A program made the position numbers and the translations under genes. From assembly GCF_004785645.1 (NCBI RefSeq), contig NZ_SRPE01000004.1, forward strand, positions 248,001-312,000: a DNA stretch of 64,000 nucleotides, given 5' to 3'. Positions 17,995-27,549 of this stretch are shown piece by piece; the stretch's first letter is position 1, and each line of letters starts with the position of its first letter. Below the pieces are notes generated by a model. It was not told the origin of the DNA. It saw only the letters and a program-made list of their open reading frames with translations, and did not search any database. Source of the DNA: Empedobacter tilapiae. GTDB taxonomy: Bacteria; Bacteroidota; Bacteroidia; Flavobacteriales; Weeksellaceae.

Positions 17995-19032
17995 TTATTC
18001 TTTCAGTTCAAATTTCGTTAGTTTATTGCCTTTGTAACAATAAAATTCATAACTATCTTCTCCAATTCTGAATACTTTTTCGAGGTGGATTTTATCGTAA
18101 TTAGGTAAAATTTCATTGTATTTTTTTAGTAAATTTTCAGGTAACTCATTCGGTTGAATTGGACGTTCAATCTCAAATTCACCATCTAACGAATATTCCA
18201 TCACAAAATCACTGTTTCGCCATTTCAAAGTTGTTTCATTTTCGTCACCTTTACTTGTTGTTGTAAGTTGAACTTTATCTTCTTGAATGATTTTTTGAGA
18301 ACTTGTATAAAAAAGTGTAATTCCAGAAATAACCATCGCCGCATAGCCAACTTTTCTGAAAATAAAATCGCTAAAATAAGGTAAAATATATTTGACTGTA
18401 TAAGAAGAAATAATTGAGGCAACTGCAATCGTCAACCCAAGTAATAAAGCGTTTTTTGAGTATAAACCAAGAACAATATAAATGATTAATTTTATGATAT
18501 GAAGTATAATTTCGTTGGCAGCTCGCGTTGCAATAATTTCTTCTTTTGTTAGTCCGTATTTTAAATAAAATCTATTGAACAATAAGCCAATTGCACCTGT
18601 TATTCCAGAAACGAATCCAGCTAAAAAACCAACAATAGCTAAAATATATTTTGGCGAAGGTTTTTCTTCATTATCTTGTTGTTTTTTGTTTAGAAATAAT
18701 TGCGGAACATTTGAAATCAATAATACAGCTACAATAATTTGCAAATAAATTGGGTTGATAAATTTGATTAAATAAGCACCCATTAAAACTGCTGGAATTG
18801 AAAAAGGAACGAACCAAAAGAAGATTTTCCAATGTACAGATTTTCTGAAAACCGCTATTCGAGAGGCAGAACTTGTAAATGTTCCAATTGTTAATGAAAA
18901 AGGAACTAACGAAGTTGGAATAATAAGATTGAGGATTGGAATTAAGATTAAACTTGCGCCACCGCCACAAATTGCACTTATCCAAAATGCTAAAATTGCT
19001 CCAATAAATAGCAGAAAAATAGTAAAAATCAT
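17995..19032 (-). CDS. TauE/SafE family permease with C-terminal soluble extension
   Basis: 345 residues. The first about 250 have eight membrane segments with the family's glycine-rich entry (AICGGGASLILIP) and the repeated half GFLAGFVSGITGAIGLL, as in sulfite/organosulfonate exporters. Residues from about 255 form an extra charged domain (contains FVMEYSLDGEFEIERP and ends in KFELKE) that ordinary TauE/SafE proteins lack. A TAATTTTG -7 box lies at 19055-19062. The transported anion is unknown. Confidence 0.87.
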   Translation of the reverse strand: MIFTIFLLFIGAILAFWISAICGGGASLILIPILNLIIPTSLVPFSLTIGTFTSSASRIAVFRKSVHWKIFFWFVPFSIPAVLMGAYLIKFINPIYLQIIVAVLLISNVPQLFLNKKQQDNEEKPSPKYILAIVGFLAGFVSGITGAIGLLFNRFYLKYGLTKEEIIATRAANEIILHIIKLIIYIVLGLYSKNALLLGLTIAVASIISSYTVKYILPYFSDFIFRKVGYAAMVISGITLFYTSSQKIIQEDKVQLTTTSKGDENETTLKWRNSDFVMEYSLDGEFEIERPIQPNELPENLLKKYNEILPNYDKIHLEKVFRIGEDSYEFYCYKGNKLTKFELKE

Positions 19033-19054
19033 GATCAGAAATTTTATTCTGATA

Positions 19055-19062
19055 CAAAATTA
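19055..19062 (-). promoter_or_regulatory. -7 element TAATTTTG before the TauE/SafE gene
   Basis: Minus-strand TAnnTTTG, 22 bp upstream of the ATG at 19032. Confidence 0.5.
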
Positions 19063-19111
19063 GGGCGATGATTTTAGAAATAAACGTTTAAAGATTTATC
19101 TTAAGTAAAAC

Positions 19112-19597
19112 TTAAGAATAGGTAAATCTTAATTGAAAAAGATGATTTTTCGGATAAATTGTTTGCGAAATCTGATGAAAATTATTTTTTAATAAGGCTT
19201 TGGATGAGGCGATATTTTCTTTTTTCACCCAAGCTTCAATCAGCATATATTTTCTCGATTTCAATTCTTTCGAAATCAGATTGATAATTCGTGTTGCATA
19301 ACCTTTGTTCCAAAATTGTTCATCAATCGAATAGCCAATAATTGCTTTGTTGTGTACAGGTTGAAACATCACAGTACCAATCAAGGTTTTAGAAGATTTT
19401 TCGATAACAGCAAAACGAAATTCATATCCAGAATTCTTTTTTTCTTTATCTCTTTCCAGCATTTTGTACGAATCTTCGATCGTTTTCATTGGTGCGGTTT
19501 CGCGATATTTCATGGCTTCAGCATTCGAATAAATTTCGAAAAGTCGCGCTACATCAGTATCCAAAAGTTCCCTGAAATAAATTAATTCGTCTTCCAT
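19112..19597 (-). CDS. GNAT N-acetyltransferase (RimJ/RimL type)
   Basis: 161 residues with the GNAT fold: FRELLDTDVARLFEIY at the start, the beta-4 GTVMFQPVH segment, and the acetyl-CoA pyrophosphate-binding loop around EQFWNKGYATRIINLI. Substrate unknown. It begins 9 bp after the stop of the AAA ATPase gene, so the two are probably co-transcribed. Confidence 0.88.
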   Translation of the reverse strand: MEDELIYFRELLDTDVARLFEIYSNAEAMKYRETAPMKTIEDSYKMLERDKEKKNSGYEFRFAVIEKSSKTLIGTVMFQPVHNKAIIGYSIDEQFWNKGYATRIINLISKELKSRKYMLIEAWVKKENIASSKALLKNNFHQISQTIYPKNHLFQLRFTYS

Positions 19598-19606
19598 ATT
19601 TTAGTT

Positions 19607-20320
19607 TTAAGAATTTGCTTGACGTTCTAATTTTTCAATCAGTAAAGCTTTTGCATTTGTAAGCGCATAATCTTTTGCTTCGGCAAATGAAATATTATAT
19701 TGTCGTTTAAGAGATTGAATATCTTTTGGTAAATCGTTTAAAATTTTATCGTAATAAACATCTAACATTTCGGAAGTTGGCATTTTGAAATCAATTTTTA
19801 ACTGAAATCTTCTCAATAATGCAACATCAATAATATGTGGATGATTTGTCGCGGCTATCAACAACGAATTTTGTGGTAAATAATCAATTAATTGAATTAC
19901 CGTATTCACCAAACGACGCATTTCGCCAACATCTTTGTCGTCATTTCCGCGCGCTTTTCCGATTTGGTCAAACTCATCCAAAAATAGAATCGCTTTTTCA
20001 CGTGCAGCTTTATCAAAAAGCATTCGAATATTTTGCGAAGTTTCACCAATTCTTGACGAAACAATATTGCTTAAATTCAGAATCAATATAGGTTTTCCGA
20101 TTTCATTTGCAATTGCTTTTGCAGTTGTTGTTTTTCCACAACCCGAAAATCCATGCAACAAAATTTTATTATTGACAGGCAAATTATATTTACTCAATTC
20201 CTCTATATATCGATGTTCTTTGATCAGTTGTTTTACTTGCGCAAGATTTTGATCATCCAAAAAAACATCATTCAAAGAAATTTCTTCTTTATCGTCAACA
20301 ATTAAATCGTAAATATTCAT
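19607..20320 (-). CDS. Small AAA-family ATPase
   Basis: 237 residues, essentially one AAA module. Walker A is GFSGCGKTT at 57-65 and Walker B is ILFLDEFDQ at 111-119, followed by sensor-1 AATNHPH and an LLRRF arginine-finger region. There is no protease or membrane domain, unlike FtsH, and no ClpX-type zinc finger, so its partner must be a separate protein. The only linked gene is the GNAT immediately downstream. Confidence 0.88.
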   Translation of the reverse strand: MNIYDLIVDDKEEISLNDVFLDDQNLAQVKQLIKEHRYIEELSKYNLPVNNKILLHGFSGCGKTTTAKAIANEIGKPILILNLSNIVSSRIGETSQNIRMLFDKAAREKAILFLDEFDQIGKARGNDDKDVGEMRRLVNTVIQLIDYLPQNSLLIAATNHPHIIDVALLRRFQLKIDFKMPTSEMLDVYYDKILNDLPKDIQSLKRQYNISFAEAKDYALTNAKALLIEKLERQANS

Positions 20321-20381
20321 ATCAATTTTACTTCAAGACTCAAAATTAAACTATTTTAATCCGAAAGCCGATTTTTAGCAC

Positions 20382-20407
20382 AAAAAAAGCTTCAGAATTC
20401 TGAAGCT
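20382..20407 (-). terminator. Terminator after the AhpD-like gene
   Basis: A perfect palindrome, AGCTTCAGAA with its complement (20388-20407), followed on the minus strand by seven T residues; it lies 7 bp after the stop at 20414. Confidence 0.85.
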
Positions 20408-20413
20408 AAAATT

Positions 20414-20848
20414 TTAAACCATCATATGAGAACTGATCGCAATTCTATTCCAGGCATTAATCGTGGTAATTGCAATAATGATAATCGCAATATAATTTTC
20501 AGAAAAAAGTGACAAAGCTTTTTGATACGTTTCTTCTGATAAACCATGTTGACTAATATTTGTAATTTCTTCGGTCATCGCCAATATTACACGTTCTTCT
20601 TCTGTAAAAAGTGTCGTTTCTCGCCACGCATTCAACAAAAAAATACGTTGATTTGTTTCGCCTAATTTCATCGCATCTTTGGTGTGCATATTAATACAAA
20701 AAGCGCAACCATTGATTTGTGAAGCTCTGATTTTGATAAGCTCTAAATGCAATTTATCTAATTCAGAATTTGCTAAAAAATTCTCTAAACCATACATCGC
20801 TTCGTAAGCTTTTGGTTCTAATTTTTGAATGTTTAATCGTGATTTCAT
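20414..20848 (-). CDS. Carboxymuconolactone decarboxylase/AhpD-like protein
   Basis: 144 residues of the CMD/AhpD helical fold. The redox-type motif CAFCINMHT (Cys48-x2-Cys51, His55) is intact, as in alkylhydroperoxidase-like members, so a peroxide or thiol-redox role is more likely than true decarboxylation. It lies 54 bp downstream of the Crp-type regulator on the same strand, which may control it. Confidence 0.92.
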   Translation of the reverse strand: MKSRLNIQKLEPKAYEAMYGLENFLANSELDKLHLELIKIRASQINGCAFCINMHTKDAMKLGETNQRIFLLNAWRETTLFTEEERVILAMTEEITNISQHGLSEETYQKALSLFSENYIAIIIIAITTINAWNRIAISSHMMV

Positions 20849-20902
20849 TTTTTAATTTTTAACAAAGTTCGACGATTATTTATTCAATAAAATTAAACTG
20901 GT

Positions 20903-21487
20903 TTAAGAAAACTCTTTCTTTCGGATTTCGCTTAAATATTCGGGTGTGAAACCTAAATAAGAAGCTAATAAATATTGGGGAACACGTTGCAAAAATTCGG
21001 GAAAATTCTTTTTGAAATGAAGGTAAAACTCTTCTTTCGAAAATTGTTTCAAATATTTCGAACGCATTTGTGCAGCAGCAGTTGACTTCTGGTAAATTAG
21101 TTTAAAATAAGAATTAAAAATTGGAAATTTTTCACACAATATTTCTTCATTATTTCGACTGATTGTTAGAATAGTTGATTTTTCTACTGCTTGGATATAA
21201 AACTCTGAATTTTGTTGATTGATATAAGAGAAAAGATCTGTTATCCACCAATTTTCTATTGCAAAATCAATAGTTTGTTCAACTCCTTTTTCATTAATAA
21301 AAAACATTCTAACGCATCCTGAAGCAGTAAAATAATTATACTTACAAACTGTTCCAGCTCTATGAACCGTTTCTTTTTTCTTGATTGAAACTTCTTCAAA
21401 GTATTGAATAGAAGCAGCAAATTCTTCATCTGAAATAGATGTAAAAAATTGTATATGTTTTTTTAAATTATCAAAAGAATTTTCCAT
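20903..21487 (-). CDS. Crp/Fnr family transcriptional regulator
   Basis: 194 residues: an N-terminal cyclic-nucleotide-binding-like cupin (about 20-130) and a shortened winged HTH at the C-terminus (QRVPQYLLASYLGFTPEYLSEIR). The cAMP-binding RxS motif is not seen, so the ligand is unknown. It is followed on the same strand by the AhpD-like gene, a common pairing of these lone Bacteroidota regulators with a small redox enzyme. Confidence 0.9.
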   Translation of the reverse strand: MENSFDNLKKHIQFFTSISDEEFAASIQYFEEVSIKKKETVHRAGTVCKYNYFTASGCVRMFFINEKGVEQTIDFAIENWWITDLFSYINQQNSEFYIQAVEKSTILTISRNNEEILCEKFPIFNSYFKLIYQKSTAAAQMRSKYLKQFSKEEFYLHFKKNFPEFLQRVPQYLLASYLGFTPEYLSEIRKKEFS

Positions 21488-21683
21488 TTTTATAATCTTA
21501 ATGTATTACTCATTAAAATTAATGATTTGTTTATAAAGAACTTAATTTAGCTAAAGATTAGTCAGGATTAAAGTCGAAATTAGGAGTGTAATTCGCTTGA
21601 AATGAATCGTTGAAAGAACATGAAAATAATCTATAAAGATTTGTTATTATTTTTTACTTTTACGAACCAAAAATAACAATAAT

Positions 21684-22550
21684 ATGGCTTCAGGAATATT
21701 TGCAATTTTAGATGATATTGCAGCATTGATGGATGATGTAGCAGTTACAAGTAAAGTAGCAGCGAGTAAAACAGCAGGAATTTTAGGAGATGATTTGGCT
21801 GTAAATGCTGAGAAAGCAACGGGATTTTTGTCTTCGCGTGAAATACCAGTTTTATGGGCAATTACAAAAGGTTCTTTTATTAATAAACTGATTATAGTTC
21901 CTATTGTTTTGACACTAAATCATTATATGCCAGAAGTAATAAAATATGTTTTGATTTTGGGAGGTTTTTATTTGGCTTTTGAAGGTGTTGAGAAAATAAT
22001 TGAGTTTATATTTCATCGAGCTAAAAAAGGAACAGAAGTTATTGATGATGATAAAAAAGAAGTTTCAGAAAAATCAAAAGTGAAATCAGCTATTATTACA
22101 GATTTTATCTTATCTATAGAAATTGTGATTATTGCGTTGAGTACGGTTTTAGAACAACCAATGATGACACAAGTTTTTACAGTTTCTTTAATTGCAATAT
22201 TAGCAACTGTAGGTGTTTACGGAATAGTTGCATTAATAGTTCGTATGGATGATGCTGGTTTTAAATTAATAAAAGCTTCTCATGATAAAGGGGCTGTTTC
22301 CAAATTAGGACACTTTTTGGTAGATGGATTACCATATGTAATTAAAATTTTGGGTGTTGTAGGAACAATTGCTTTATTGTTAGTCTCTGGTCAAATTTTT
22401 GTTCATAATATAGAATATATTCATCATCATTTACCTCAAAATATTCCTGCTATAATTAGTGAAGCATTGGTTGCTTTAGTAGCTGGTTTATTAGTTGTAT
22501 TAATTGTTACAACTTTTAAGAAGATTTTTAAATTGAAAAGTACACATTAA
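21684..22550 (+). CDS. DUF808 membrane protein
   Basis: 288 residues starting with the family signature MASGIFAILDDIAALMDD and KVAASKTAGILGDD. About six hydrophobic segments follow, and LSIEIVIIALSTV marks the second conserved block. Function of the family (E. coli YedI relatives) is unknown. Single gene with a bidirectional terminator downstream. Confidence 0.93.
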   Translation: MASGIFAILDDIAALMDDVAVTSKVAASKTAGILGDDLAVNAEKATGFLSSREIPVLWAITKGSFINKLIIVPIVLTLNHYMPEVIKYVLILGGFYLAFEGVEKIIEFIFHRAKKGTEVIDDDKKEVSEKSKVKSAIITDFILSIEIVIIALSTVLEQPMMTQVFTVSLIAILATVGVYGIVALIVRMDDAGFKLIKASHDKGAVSKLGHFLVDGLPYVIKILGVVGTIALLLVSGQIFVHNIEYIHHHLPQNIPAIISEALVALVAGLLVVLIVTTFKKIFKLKSTH

Positions 22551-22555
22551 AGAAT

Positions 22556-22586
22556 AAAAAAGAGAGCTATTATAGCTCTCTTTTTT
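22556..22586. terminator. Bidirectional terminator between DUF808 and sprE-like genes
   Basis: AGAGAGCTA/TAGCTCTCT stem (22561-22581, loop TTA) flanked by A and T tracts. It overlaps the stop codon of the convergent gene by two bases. Confidence 0.88.
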
Positions 22587-24984
22587 ATTTAAAAATTGTA
22601 TTTTGATTTCCTTCTGGAGGGTTTATATCTTCTTCTGATTTTATAATTGTTTTCTTTCTAGAAGAAGGTGGTGGAGGTGAAATAATTTCTTCATTAGTAA
22701 CTTTAGGCTCATCAATAACTGTTGTATTACTTTGTACTTCAGTTTTTAGAGTTTTAGATTTTCTTAATTTATCCAATAATCGTTTCGCTTGTTTTGCTTC
22801 TTCTGTTCCATCATAAGCTGTTGCTACAACTTCCAATGCTTGCTCAAATTCTTCTTGCGTTGCGGTTTGCTTCAAAGCATAAGCATTTAATAAAACAAAT
22901 TTTGCTACAATAATTTCAGTTGGAAATTTTATAATTGCTTCCTGAACTTTTTTCTTTACATCTTCGTATTTTTCTTCTTTGTACAGATCATAAGCAATTT
23001 TATATGCTTCTACAGCTTCTTTTGTTTCTGGAGTAATATATTCAACTTCAGGATTTAAAATATAACCAGCATATATTGTATTTGGATAATTTGTAAGTAT
23101 TTCGTTTTTGTATTGATCTTCTAATTTTTTATCACGATTTTTATAAATACGATATAATTGATAAGTTGCTTTTAATTTTACATCTTCCGATTTTGGAGGT
23201 GTAGCAACTAATGCTTTTAATTCTTTTCCAGCTAATTCACTATTATTAAATGTATCAAAATAGCCAATTCCTAGGGCTAATTGAGTTGTATCACGTACAA
23301 TTTTTAAATCATTTAATGCTTTTTGAGTTGTAGGTATTTGTTCTAAATAATAATCTATTTCAAAGCGTCTTGGATCACCAGCTGCAATTTGACCTGTCAA
23401 TTCAGCTTGTTTATCTTCAATAACAGTACTAATAGCATTAGAATTTCTCCAATTATCTTTCAGAGAAATCCCTCCCCAAATACGTTGAAATTCTGCTTGT
23501 CCAGAAGATTTTAAACCTTGATTATAAAAATAAAATTTACCTTTATCAGTATTATTAAAACTTGAAGTAAAACTTGCTGTTTTGGTTTCTAATTGAAATG
23601 TTTCCATTTCTTTTCGTTCTTCTTCCGCTTGCTTTTCTTCCTTTTTCTTTAATTTTTCAATATAATCCGTGAAAAATTTTGATTGATCTTCTCTTGAAAG
23701 AGAAGCGATTTTTAAGATAGAATCATTTTTCTGAACTAAATAATGCTTTTCCATTAATTTTTTCAGAACATCATTTCGTTTCTGAATTCGTGTTTGATCT
23801 TCTTTTAAATTATAACTTGTTTGTGCAGAATCATAATAAGCAGATGCATAAACATAATCGTTTTGTTTAAATTTTATATCACCATAATTTTCAAAAGCGC
23901 GTCCACGAATATATGGATCTGACATTGGTTCTTTCAAACTTAATTTTGCATATTTGACAGCATCGTCCATTTTATCAGCTCGGAATGCTATTTCTGAAAT
24001 ACCATAATACAATTCATTCTTTTTAGAAGAATAAATTCCTTTTTTGGCAATATCAAGTAGATTTTGTTTGTAATTAGAATAATTGTTAATCTTAGGATCA
24101 AAATTTGCAGCAATAGCTAGTTGCGACTTAATCTCCATATCGAACCCAGGACTCATTTTATATACTTTAGTAAAAGCTTCTCCTGCTTCTTGTTGTTTTC
24201 CTAACTTAGAAAAAACTTGTCCCATTGTATAAAATAAACGAATTCGTTCTTCTTTATTTGTAGAAAAATATTCTGCTTTTTGCAAAGGATCTAAGGCTTC
24301 TTCGTACTTTTTTTGATCAATTAAGAATTGAGCATAAGTACGAGCAATCATTGTTTTTAGCTCTTTACTTTTGTAAGGATCACTTTCATATAATTTTTGC
24401 AAAGTTTCGGCTCCATCAAAGTAGTTTCCACCTTTTATCTCTGCAACGGTTTTATATACATTTGCTTCTTGTGCATATTTAGAGTCTTTGAAATTTTTGA
24501 CAACATAATTTAATGCATCAAGTGCTTCAAAATATTTTTGTTGATAAAAAAGAGATTTTCCAATCAAAAGATAAGCACGTCCCATTAAAGGATTTTTTTC
24601 CTGTCCTTTAATTAACATCGAATGTTTTTCAATAGTTTTAGAAGCCTTTGCTTCAACCGCAGCAAATCCGATAGGTTTTTCTACTCTATCTTGATTATTA
24701 CGATTTCCTCCACCAAAGTTAAAGTTTGGTGATTCCATACTTCCAAGATTAGTAGAATCAGAAACAGAAAAATATTCTATTTCAACAGGTAAAATCTTTG
24801 AATAGTTTTCTATATAATTTGTTTGTAGTTCTGTGTTCTTTTTGTCTAACTCTTCTTCAGCATTAAATACTCCATTAAACCACGATGTCATTTTATGATA
24901 TTGTCGGTTTTTGAAATTATTTTTTTGTGTAGAACAGCCGATTAAAAAACTTGCGGCGAATATACTCAGTACAATCTTTTTCAT
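22585..24984 (-). CDS. sprE: SprE/PorW-like TPR lipoprotein of the gliding/T9SS machinery
   Basis: About 799 residues from ATG 24984, which gives a normal lipoprotein signal (FLIGC lipobox, cysteine near residue 17); the frame reaches 25047 but that adds an odd N-terminal extension. After YHKMTSWFNGVFNAEEELDKK come many TPR units, and the overall form matches the SprE/PorW proteins needed for type IX secretion in Flavobacterium and Porphyromonas. The symbol is by resemblance only. Probably anchored on the periplasmic face, organising secretion complexes. It implies this organism has a T9SS. Confidence 0.82.
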   Translation of the reverse strand: MKKIVLSIFAASFLIGCSTQKNNFKNRQYHKMTSWFNGVFNAEEELDKKNTELQTNYIENYSKILPVEIEYFSVSDSTNLGSMESPNFNFGGGNRNNQDRVEKPIGFAAVEAKASKTIEKHSMLIKGQEKNPLMGRAYLLIGKSLFYQQKYFEALDALNYVVKNFKDSKYAQEANVYKTVAEIKGGNYFDGAETLQKLYESDPYKSKELKTMIARTYAQFLIDQKKYEEALDPLQKAEYFSTNKEERIRLFYTMGQVFSKLGKQQEAGEAFTKVYKMSPGFDMEIKSQLAIAANFDPKINNYSNYKQNLLDIAKKGIYSSKKNELYYGISEIAFRADKMDDAVKYAKLSLKEPMSDPYIRGRAFENYGDIKFKQNDYVYASAYYDSAQTSYNLKEDQTRIQKRNDVLKKLMEKHYLVQKNDSILKIASLSREDQSKFFTDYIEKLKKKEEKQAEEERKEMETFQLETKTASFTSSFNNTDKGKFYFYNQGLKSSGQAEFQRIWGGISLKDNWRNSNAISTVIEDKQAELTGQIAAGDPRRFEIDYYLEQIPTTQKALNDLKIVRDTTQLALGIGYFDTFNNSELAGKELKALVATPPKSEDVKLKATYQLYRIYKNRDKKLEDQYKNEILTNYPNTIYAGYILNPEVEYITPETKEAVEAYKIAYDLYKEEKYEDVKKKVQEAIIKFPTEIIVAKFVLLNAYALKQTATQEEFEQALEVVATAYDGTEEAKQAKRLLDKLRKSKTLKTEVQSNTTVIDEPKVTNEEIISPPPPSSRKKTIIKSEEDINPPEGNQNTIFK

Positions 24985-25240
24985 GATAGTGAATAAAAAC
25001 AAATCTACAATAAAACGTTCGATTAGAAAAAATCTTGTATCCTTCAAAAAAATAAGATAATTTTATATAGAATAGAAATAATAAAGAAGCGACTTTTAAC
25101 GAAGTGATTATAAAATGATAGCTAACGTTTTAGCTTTAATGTGATTAGTGATTTGACTAAGAAAAATCATTGCAATTGTTGTTAAATTATTTAGAATATT
25201 CGTTTAAATTCGACCAATAATAATGTTTTAAAGGAACAGC

Positions 25241-26743
25241 ATGAAAGCTTTTTTAGCGAAAATTTTTGCAAAATACATTGTCAATAAAGAACAAAAGTGG
25301 ATAAATAACCCGCTAGAAACACAAGACAAAATTCTAAATGAATTAATTGTTGCAGCAAAAAATACAAAGTTTGGAATTGATCATCATTTTAATTCAATCA
25401 AAAATTATGAAGATTTTAAATTACAAGTTCCAATCAATGATTATGAAGGTTTGAAACATTATTTTGATGAAGTAATTGAAGGGAAACCTGATATTCTGTG
25501 GCCTGGAAAACCCCTCTATTTAGCTAAAACTTCAGGAACTACTTCTGGAGCCAAATATATTCCGCTTACAAAAGAGTCTGTTCCATCGCATATAAATTCT
25601 GCTCGAAACGCTTTGTTATTTTATATTAATGAAACAAACAATTCTAATTTTGTTGATGGAAAAATGATTTTCTTACAAGGAAGTCCAATTCTTGAAGAGA
25701 AAAATGGATTGAAAGTAGGTCGACTTTCTGGAATTAGCGCACATTTCGTTCCAAATTATTTGCAAAAGAATCGCTTACCATCTTATGAAACAAATGTGAT
25801 TGAAGATTGGGAAACGAAAGTGGATAGAGTAGTGGATGAAACCGTAAAAGCAGATATGACGTTGATTTCTGGAATTCCACCTTGGTTGATTATGTATTTT
25901 GAACGATTGATTAAAGTTTCTGGAAAAGAAAACGTTCAGTCAATTTTTAAAAATTTACAACTAATGGTGACAGGAGGAGTAAATTATGAACCTTATAGAG
26001 AAAAAGTTAATCAATTAATAGGTCGAAAAATAGATTGCATTCAGACATATCCAGCTTCAGAAGGATTTATTGCGTATCAAGATTCTCAAAAAAGTGATGA
26101 TCTATTACTTTTATTGAACAATGGAATGTTTTATGAATTTGTACCTGTTGATGAATTTTTTGATGAGAATCCAACTCGCATTTCACTAAAAGATGTGGAA
26201 GTAGGAAAAGATTATGTCTTAATCTTGAATACAAATGCAGGTTTGTGGGGATATAATATTGGTGACACAGTTCGTTTTACTTCAACAAAGCCATATAGAA
26301 TTGTAGTTTCTGGACGAATTAAACATTATACATCTGCTTTTGGGGAACATGTAATTGGTCACGAAGTTGAACAAGCATTGCAGAAAACATTAGAAAAATA
26401 TCCAGCGAGTGTAAACGAATTTACGGTTGCGCCACAAGTTAATCCAGTAGAAGGTTTACCTTATCATGAATGGTTTATAGAATTTGATCAGAAACCACAA
26501 AATATAGAGGAATTTAATCATGAATTGGATACACAAATGCGTAAGCAAAATACATATTATGATGATTTAATAACAGGTAATATTTTGAGATCTCTTGTTA
26601 TTACAGAGATTAATAAAGATGGATTTCAATATTATATGAAATCTATTGGAAAGCTAGGAGGACAAAATAAAGTTCCGCGTTTGTCTAATAATCGCGAAAT
26701 TGCAGATGAATTTTACAAACTTAATTTAATTCAAAGAAATTGA
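25241..26743 (+). CDS. GH3 auxin-responsive promoter family protein (acyl-adenylating)
   Basis: 500 residues of the GH3 family, relatives of acyl-CoA synthetases that in plants adenylate acids and conjugate them to amino acids. Visible: the ATP-binding TSGTTSGAKYIP stretch around residue 100-110, VTGGVNYEPY, and QTYPASEGFIAYQ for the second nucleotide motif. The bacterial substrate is unknown. Its stop overlaps an upstream TTG of the thioesterase frame, and the two genes are almost certainly one operon. Confidence 0.9.
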   Translation: MKAFLAKIFAKYIVNKEQKWINNPLETQDKILNELIVAAKNTKFGIDHHFNSIKNYEDFKLQVPINDYEGLKHYFDEVIEGKPDILWPGKPLYLAKTSGTTSGAKYIPLTKESVPSHINSARNALLFYINETNNSNFVDGKMIFLQGSPILEEKNGLKVGRLSGISAHFVPNYLQKNRLPSYETNVIEDWETKVDRVVDETVKADMTLISGIPPWLIMYFERLIKVSGKENVQSIFKNLQLMVTGGVNYEPYREKVNQLIGRKIDCIQTYPASEGFIAYQDSQKSDDLLLLLNNGMFYEFVPVDEFFDENPTRISLKDVEVGKDYVLILNTNAGLWGYNIGDTVRFTSTKPYRIVVSGRIKHYTSAFGEHVIGHEVEQALQKTLEKYPASVNEFTVAPQVNPVEGLPYHEWFIEFDQKPQNIEEFNHELDTQMRKQNTYYDDLITGNILRSLVITEINKDGFQYYMKSIGKLGGQNKVPRLSNNREIADEFYKLNLIQRN

Positions 26744-26766
26744 ATACACACACAACAATAGATAAA

Positions 26767-27315
26767 ATGATTTACAAAACTGTAAAAAGTTCATTAGTAA
26801 CTTTTTCACAATTAATGCTTCCATCGCATTCCAATTTTAGTGGGAAAATTCATGGTGGATTCATTCTTTCTTTACTTGATCAAATTGCATTTGCATGTGC
26901 TTCTAAATATTCAGGAAAGTACTGTGTAACAGCATCTGTTGATCGAGTAGATTTCTTAACACCAGTAGAGGTAGGAGAGTTATTAACGCTAAAAGCTTCT
27001 GTTAATTATGTAGGGAGAACATCAATGGTAGTAGGAATTAGAGTTGAAAGTCAGAATATTCAAACAGGAGAAATCAAACATTGTAATTCATCTTATTTCA
27101 CAATGATTTGTAAAGAAGAAAATGGAGAAAAAGCAGAAGCTCCAAAATTAATTTTAAAAAATTTGAATGAAGTTCGACGATTTTATAAAGCTTTGCACCG
27201 AATAGAAGAACATCGCAATGCTAAGGAACAAATAAAAGATCCTATTGATTATAAATCGCAAGTTTTGATTGATCATTTATTGAATAATCACTTTGTAAAA
27301 ATAGAACTAGATTAA
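26767..27315 (+). CDS. Acyl-CoA thioesterase (hotdog fold)
   Basis: About 182 residues from ATG 26767. An in-frame TTG at 26740 overlaps the previous stop and could add nine residues; the ATG gives the usual N-terminus. Hotdog signature: GKIHGGFILSLLDQIAFACAS, then CVTASVDRVDFLTPVEVGE, as in YciA/BACH-type thioesterases. Hydrolyses acyl-CoA esters; chain preference is unknown. Directly downstream of the GH3 adenylase, which may share the acyl substrate pool. A terminator follows. Confidence 0.9.
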   Translation: MIYKTVKSSLVTFSQLMLPSHSNFSGKIHGGFILSLLDQIAFACASKYSGKYCVTASVDRVDFLTPVEVGELLTLKASVNYVGRTSMVVGIRVESQNIQTGEIKHCNSSYFTMICKEENGEKAEAPKLILKNLNEVRRFYKALHRIEEHRNAKEQIKDPIDYKSQVLIDHLLNNHFVKIELD

Positions 27316-27317
27316 AA

Positions 27318-27367
27318 AAATATATAAAAAGACTCGATTATTTATAATTGAGTCTTTTTATATATTT
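27318..27367. terminator. Terminator after the GH3-thioesterase operon
   Basis: A long, nearly perfect hairpin: 18-bp outer arms 27318-27335 and 27350-27367 plus an inner ATTAT/ATAAT stem, with U-rich 3' arm. Confidence 0.85.
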
Positions 27368-27549
27368 GAAACAATTGTAAACTAGTTTTATTGAAATTAA
27401 TTATTTGCTAATGCAGAGAAGTAAAACAGTAACAAAATTATTGAAATTTGGATATTTCTAAAAATTAGGCATTGTATTTGTGTTGTGTGTTTTTAACTAC
27501 CTAATGACTTTGCCTTTCAACTAAATTTTAATATTGTAAAATTACAAGA

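Noticed and set aside
22585-25047. Longer start for the SprE-like protein
   Set aside because: Starting at 25047 places 21 residues before a normal lipoprotein signal; ATG 24984 fits the family better.
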